A stretch of DNA of 64,000 nucleotides from Ignavibacteriales bacterium (GTDB lineage: Bacteria > Bacteroidota > Ignavibacteria > Ignavibacteriales > Ignavibacteriaceae), in the NCBI GenBank assembly GCA_015709675.1, contig CP054182.1:4009448-4073447 (forward strand). Direction: 5' to 3'. Every line of letters starts with the position of its first letter. Within the stretch, counting starts at the first letter, position 1. Positions 59,998 through 64,000 of the stretch are shown piece by piece. A model generated the notes under the pieces. That model saw only the letters and a list, made by a program, of their open reading frames with translations. It had not been told where the DNA came from and made no database searches. The translations under genes were made by a program, and so were the position numbers.

Positions 59998-62900
59998 ATG
60001 AAGCGAATGCATCTACATACCGCAAAATTATTTCTCACCCTAATCCTGTTTATCCCCCTTCTCCTTATCTGGAGCGGCTGTTCCCCCGGAAAAACAGTCT
60101 CCCTGGATGAAACGGTAAAAGCACCGTCACCTGAGCAGGAGCTAAGGAATTTCCTGAGAACGCTTGGTATGCACAGCAGGGCAAAAGCTGATTCCGTGAT
60201 CATTAAAGATGAGTCAAGAGAAATTGAAATCCGCTTCAGTTACGAAACAAGTTTTTTTCCTTTTCGTGAATCAACAATAGATACGCTCCGAGCTGAACTT
60301 GCACGCCTGTATCACCGGCAGTACCCCGGCTACAGCTTTCTTCTAATCTGCGGCAGATCCCGCCTGGAGGACCTGATTCCGAATTACTTCCGCTCTTCAA
60401 AAAGTGATTATAACCGGGACAGAATTCCTCCGCAGATACCCTCGCTTGAGCAGCCGCTGATTACCAATGTTTCCAAACCGGAGACCGCCGGCAAGGGTCT
60501 TTTTAACAGAAACATTCTTCTCTGGCAGAGCCACGGATGGTACTACAGCAATGATCAGCAGCGATGGGAGTGGCAGAGGCCGCGGCTGTTTGAATCGGTG
60601 GAGGACCTGGGGCCCGCTTCAATAGTGATACCGTATATCATCCCCATGCTGCAGAATGCCGGGGCAAATGTGTGGCTGCCAAGAGAGCGGAGCACGCAGC
60701 TTAATGAGGTTTTGGTTGATAATGATGCGGGACACCATTACGCGAAGGGTAATTCACTTTTTCTCATAGAAGGGAAAGAAAAAGGGCGTCTCTCAGCAGC
60801 GGCACCCGGATTTATGATGGCTGAGGCGGAACTTGACACGTTTGATAATCCTTTCCGCGCGGGGACTCATCTGCGGATGCCTGCTGACCCAAACGGCGGA
60901 ATAACAATTTCTTACATACCCGATATTCCCGAAACCGGATTCTACCCCGTTTATATATCGTACGGCAACGACACTCTTGCTTCGTCTGACGCGGGATATA
61001 CCGTGCACCACACCGGCGGTGAGACCAAATTCCTGATTAATCAGTCAGCGGGGGGAGGAACCTGGGTTTATCTTGGTGATTTTCATTTTGCCAAAGGGGT
61101 GAATCCTGTTAACGGAAATGTAACCCTGAACAATGCTTCAGCGCATAAGGGGAAATATATAACAGCAGATGCTGTGCGGTTTGGTGCAGGCATGGGTGTG
61201 GTTAAACGGAACGGCCAGACCAGCGGTATGCCCAAATATATTGAAGGTTCACGATACTGGCTTCAGTATGCCGGAATGCCTGATACGTTAGTCTGGAGTT
61301 TGAACCGCAACAGACGGGACTATAACGATGATTATCAGAGCCGCGCGGAATACGGCAATTATCTGTACGGTGCTCCGTTCGGTCCCAACCGTGACCGGAG
61401 CGCAAGAGGACTCTCCGTCCCGATGGATCTTTCGCTTGCGTTTCATACCGATGCAGGAGTAACCAAAGATGACAGCATCATCGGCACGCTGCTGATATAT
61501 ACCAGTCTGGGGCTTGATTCATCATATTATTTCCCGGATGGCGTTTCCCGGCTGGCAAACCGCGATTTTTCCGATATTCTTCAAACACAGATTGTGCAAG
61601 ATATACGGGCGGGCTATGATACGCTCTGGACAAGAAGAGAACTGCGTGACGCCAATTACAGCGAGTCGGCCCGGCCAAATTTCCCCTCCGCGCTGCTTGA
61701 ACTGCTTTCGCATCAGAATTTCGCCGATATGATTCTGTTTAAGGACCCGGGATTCCGTTTTACGGTTTCGCGTTCAATATATAAGGCGATGCTGCGGTTT
61801 CTGTCAGCACAGTATGATGTTCCCTATACGGTTCAGCCGCTGCCGGTCTCTCATTTTTCCGCACGGCTGAAAGGAACAACATCAGCAGTGCTCAACTGGA
61901 GGCCGGTTTTGGATCCGCTTGAGGAAACCGCTGCTCCTTCAGGATATATACTCTACACCGCAAAGGATGAAAGCGGCTATGACAACGGCCTGTTTGTAAC
62001 CGCTGCTTCAGCCGAAGTTCCGGTGCAGCCGGGAGTGGTATACCGGTTCAGAGTCGCCGCTTTTAACGAAGGGGGAGAAAGTTTTCCATCCGAAGAACTG
62101 TGTGTATATGCAGCTCCCTCAGCAAAAGGAACAGCCGCGCTGGTTAACAGCTTTGACAGAGTTTCAGGTCCCGCGACCGTGCGCACCCCCTCTTTCGCGG
62201 GATTTCTTTCAACACTGGATGCCGGAATACCTGACCGCTATGATCTGGCTTTTACCGGCTATCAGTATGATTTTAATCCCGAATCCGCATTTATCACCAA
62301 CGACCGGCCCGGACATGGTTCATCCGCAGCGGATTATGAAAAGCGTGTGAAACAGGGAAATACCTTTGATTACACCTATCGCCACGGACTGATATATAAA
62401 GCACTCGGATGGTCGTTTGTCTCAGCTTCAGATGAGGCTGTGGAAACCGGAGACTTTCCTCTGAGTGAATACCGGTATGCTGATTTCATCTTTGAGCGGG
62501 AAAAGACGACAACTCTGCCTGGCAGAAACCGTCTGGAACCAAAGTATCAGGTGATGACCTCATTGCTTAAAGACCGTCTTGCTGCTTATCTTGATGGCGG
62601 CGGCTCACTGTTCATGAGCGGCGCATATATCGGCACGGATATCCATGCAGCGGGGAAAAGCGATACCACTCTGCCGCAGTTCGCCTCAGCATATCTGAAG
62701 TGGCGGTGGAGCGCGGGCTTTTCACAAAGCAGGCTTCTGAAACCGGTACAGCGTGGTATATATCAGGAAAGTCCGCCGGTGCCTCTGGATTATAATGAAC
62801 ATGAACCTTACATGAGGCTGCACTCTGCTGATTCTTTCACCGCTCTTCAGGGAGGAAGAACTTTGCTCCGCTATGCGGATAATGATTTTGCCGCCGGAAT

Positions 62901-63006
62901 CGGCTTTAAAGGGAATTATAAAGTCCTGACTCTCGGATTCCCCCTTCTTTCACTTGAGAGGGAATCAGACAGGATAATGATTATTCAGAAATTTATGGAA
63001 TGGTAA
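59998..63006 (+). CDS. Large lipoprotein: amidase-like domain interrupted by a golvesin-type domain
   Basis: 1002 residues. Lipoprotein signal with lipobox WSGC. A short N-terminal domain, then NRNILLWQSHGWYYS, which looks like the first strand of an amidase_3 fold; then a golvesin/xanthan-lyase-type beta domain (about 270-400: AEAELDTFDNPFRAGTHLRMP...ADAVRFGAGMG); then the rest of the amidase-like core (LSLAFHTDAG, RRELRDANYSESARPNFPSALLELLSHQNFADM) to about 620; a fibronectin-III domain (about 625-705); and a C-terminal domain to 1002. A peptidoglycan or surface-polysaccharide substrate is likely but not proven. Confidence 0.75.
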   Translation: MKRMHLHTAKLFLTLILFIPLLLIWSGCSPGKTVSLDETVKAPSPEQELRNFLRTLGMHSRAKADSVIIKDESREIEIRFSYETSFFPFRESTIDTLRAELARLYHRQYPGYSFLLICGRSRLEDLIPNYFRSSKSDYNRDRIPPQIPSLEQPLITNVSKPETAGKGLFNRNILLWQSHGWYYSNDQQRWEWQRPRLFESVEDLGPASIVIPYIIPMLQNAGANVWLPRERSTQLNEVLVDNDAGHHYAKGNSLFLIEGKEKGRLSAAAPGFMMAEAELDTFDNPFRAGTHLRMPADPNGGITISYIPDIPETGFYPVYISYGNDTLASSDAGYTVHHTGGETKFLINQSAGGGTWVYLGDFHFAKGVNPVNGNVTLNNASAHKGKYITADAVRFGAGMGVVKRNGQTSGMPKYIEGSRYWLQYAGMPDTLVWSLNRNRRDYNDDYQSRAEYGNYLYGAPFGPNRDRSARGLSVPMDLSLAFHTDAGVTKDDSIIGTLLIYTSLGLDSSYYFPDGVSRLANRDFSDILQTQIVQDIRAGYDTLWTRRELRDANYSESARPNFPSALLELLSHQNFADMILFKDPGFRFTVSRSIYKAMLRFLSAQYDVPYTVQPLPVSHFSARLKGTTSAVLNWRPVLDPLEETAAPSGYILYTAKDESGYDNGLFVTAASAEVPVQPGVVYRFRVAAFNEGGESFPSEELCVYAAPSAKGTAALVNSFDRVSGPATVRTPSFAGFLSTLDAGIPDRYDLAFTGYQYDFNPESAFITNDRPGHGSSAADYEKRVKQGNTFDYTYRHGLIYKALGWSFVSASDEAVETGDFPLSEYRYADFIFEREKTTTLPGRNRLEPKYQVMTSLLKDRLAAYLDGGGSLFMSGAYIGTDIHAAGKSDTTLPQFASAYLKWRWSAGFSQSRLLKPVQRGIYQESPPVPLDYNEHEPYMRLHSADSFTALQGGRTLLRYADNDFAAGIGFKGNYKVLTLGFPLLSLERESDRIMIIQKFMEW

Positions 63007-63007
63007 G

Positions 63008-64000
63008 ATGAGGAGACTCACGCTCTTTGCAGTGCTGCTGCTGCTTGCACCGCTTCAGGCACAACAGATTAACTTTTTTGAAATCACGAACCAGTACAGC
63101 CTGCCGGGCAATGTAAAGATATATAAAGGCGTCCGTTCCTCCCCCGCGCTGCAGTGCTGGTATATAGAGGTTGACCTGAAAAAACCGGGAGCCGTTGTAA
63201 AACCCTATTTTAATCCTGCGGGGAGAGAGGGCATTACTGCCTTTTCGAACCGGTTCAGCACCACGGCAGCCATCAACGGAGGATATTTTGACGTCACTAC
63301 CGGAGCATCATACTCGGCGCTGGTAAATCCTGATATGCTTCTGGCCAGGAACATCGCCTCGGTTGTACGTGACAGCCGCACCTACTACCTTACCCGCGGA
63401 TTCTGGAGCATTGAGGAAACCCGCGATATGGCGGTGGACTGGATTTACCATTTTGGAACCCGTGTTATAGATATATACCGCTTTGCGAATCCACTCAATA
63501 ATGCCCAGGGCACTCCCGTTCCGGCCCCGTCGCCTTTAAATGGTTCAGCTATGTATGAGATCAAGGCTGGCATAGGAGGAGGTCCTGTACTAATAAAGAA
63601 CGGACAGATTCGCGTTACTTATACTGAAGAAGTATTCTGGGGTTCAGGAGTCGGGCTCACCAACCGCGATCCGAGAAGCGCAATAGGATATACCGAGGAT
63701 AAGAGGGTAATTCTTTTCGTAGCTGACGGAAGACAGACAATCTCCGAAGGTCTTTCTCTGAATGAACTTGCGGCAGTTATGCAGTCCCTCGGATGCAGAG
63801 AGGCACTTAATCTGGACGGCGGCGGCTCAAGCCAGATGGCTGTGGGCACTTCACTCGTTAACAGACCCGAGGGGGGCACAGCGCAGAGGGCAATACCGAC
63901 AATGGTTGCAGTGGTTCTTCCCGATTCATTGCCTCTGCTCCCGGCTGCCTATTTAAACAACAAGTATGATACTGAAGATACCGCGGTGTGCACGATGACC
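63008..64000 (+). CDS. Phosphodiester-glycosidase (NAGPA) family protein, 5' part
   Basis: Starts at ATG 63008, one base after the previous stop; the frame is open to the window end (331 codons), so the gene is cut. Signal peptide MRRLTLFAVLLLLAPLQAQQ. The family signature is clear: TTAAINGGYFD near residue 92, IGGGPVLIKNG, GVGLTNRDPRSAIGYTEDKRVILFVADG and EALNLDGGGSSQMAV (key residues: NGGYF, R-x-A-x-G, DGGGSS). NAGPA-type domains cleave GlcNAc phosphodiesters; bacterial members act on cell-wall or surface glycans. Likely co-transcribed with the amidase-like gene. Confidence 0.88.
   Translation, partial: MRRLTLFAVLLLLAPLQAQQINFFEITNQYSLPGNVKIYKGVRSSPALQCWYIEVDLKKPGAVVKPYFNPAGREGITAFSNRFSTTAAINGGYFDVTTGASYSALVNPDMLLARNIASVVRDSRTYYLTRGFWSIEETRDMAVDWIYHFGTRVIDIYRFANPLNNAQGTPVPAPSPLNGSAMYEIKAGIGGGPVLIKNGQIRVTYTEEVFWGSGVGLTNRDPRSAIGYTEDKRVILFVADGRQTISEGLSLNELAAVMQSLGCREALNLDGGGSSQMAVGTSLVNRPEGGTAQRAIPTMVAVVLPDSLPLLPAAYLNNKYDTEDTAVCTMT

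Overview
The window looks like a chromosomal segment from a diderm bacterium of the Ignavibacteria / Chlorobiota-Bacteroidota lineage. This rests on a secreted protein with a type IX secretion sorting tail (49533-51479), promoters matching the Bacteroidota -33 TTG / -7 TAnnTTTG pattern (rpsT, 57876-57906), a lipid A gene set (lpxB, lpxK, DUF374 acyltransferase), a LytS/LytR-type two-component pair, and intergenic repeat families such as CACGAATT elements and TCATCCC / GGCGTGA units. An AlkB-type hydroxylase implies access to oxygen. No rRNA, tRNA, CRISPR array, prophage or insertion sequence was seen.

Layout. 1-1380: 3' part of valS, then a ~600 bp repeat array. 2131-4744 (minus): an NSS amino-acid transporter, an overlooked 40-residue MetS-like subunit and holA, all coupled by ATGA overlaps. 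4846-11289 (minus): a compact envelope run ftsK, lolA, a flippase-like membrane protein, an outer-membrane protein, uppP and a lipoprotein cyclophilin, closed by a terminator. 11495-18139: small genes (TlpA thioredoxin, GNAT, lipoprotein, four-helix-bundle protein, Nudix, Trm112-like, unknown secreted protein, alkB, His-rich protein). 18184-24055 (plus): a heavy-metal RND efflux operon (CzcC/CzcB/CzcA type), followed by clpB, a DHCW cupin and a LytTR regulator with its kinase, separated by CACGAATT repeats.

30131-31628: a complete three-gene HipBST toxin-antitoxin module, preceded by four evenly spaced 18-bp operators. 31924-40608 (plus): a glycan/envelope cluster with a GT2 glycosyltransferase carrying a long disordered tail, three methyltransferases, YfhO, a Wzx-like flippase and a second glycosyltransferase. 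40628-45320 (minus): ispD, queA and pyruvate phosphate dikinase. 45372-57664 (minus): one tightly packed run of a GH2-like/membrane fusion, smc, the type IX cargo protein, a MtnX-like phosphatase, an ICMT-like methyltransferase, lpxB, a DUF374 acyltransferase and lpxK. 57932-64000: rpsT, a GlmU-like nucleotidyltransferase, a large amidase/golvesin-type lipoprotein and the start of a phosphodiester-glycosidase-family protein cut by the window end.

Most of the window is ordinary core and envelope biology. The parts most worth a second look are the HipBST operator array, the MetS small gene, the GH2-membrane fusion that lacks the usual Asn-Glu catalytic pair, the disordered glycosyltransferase tail, two genes whose conserved N-termini have no standard start codon, and several repeat families. 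I did not find a clearly undescribed multi-gene system. All family calls are from reading the sequence; no database search was run.
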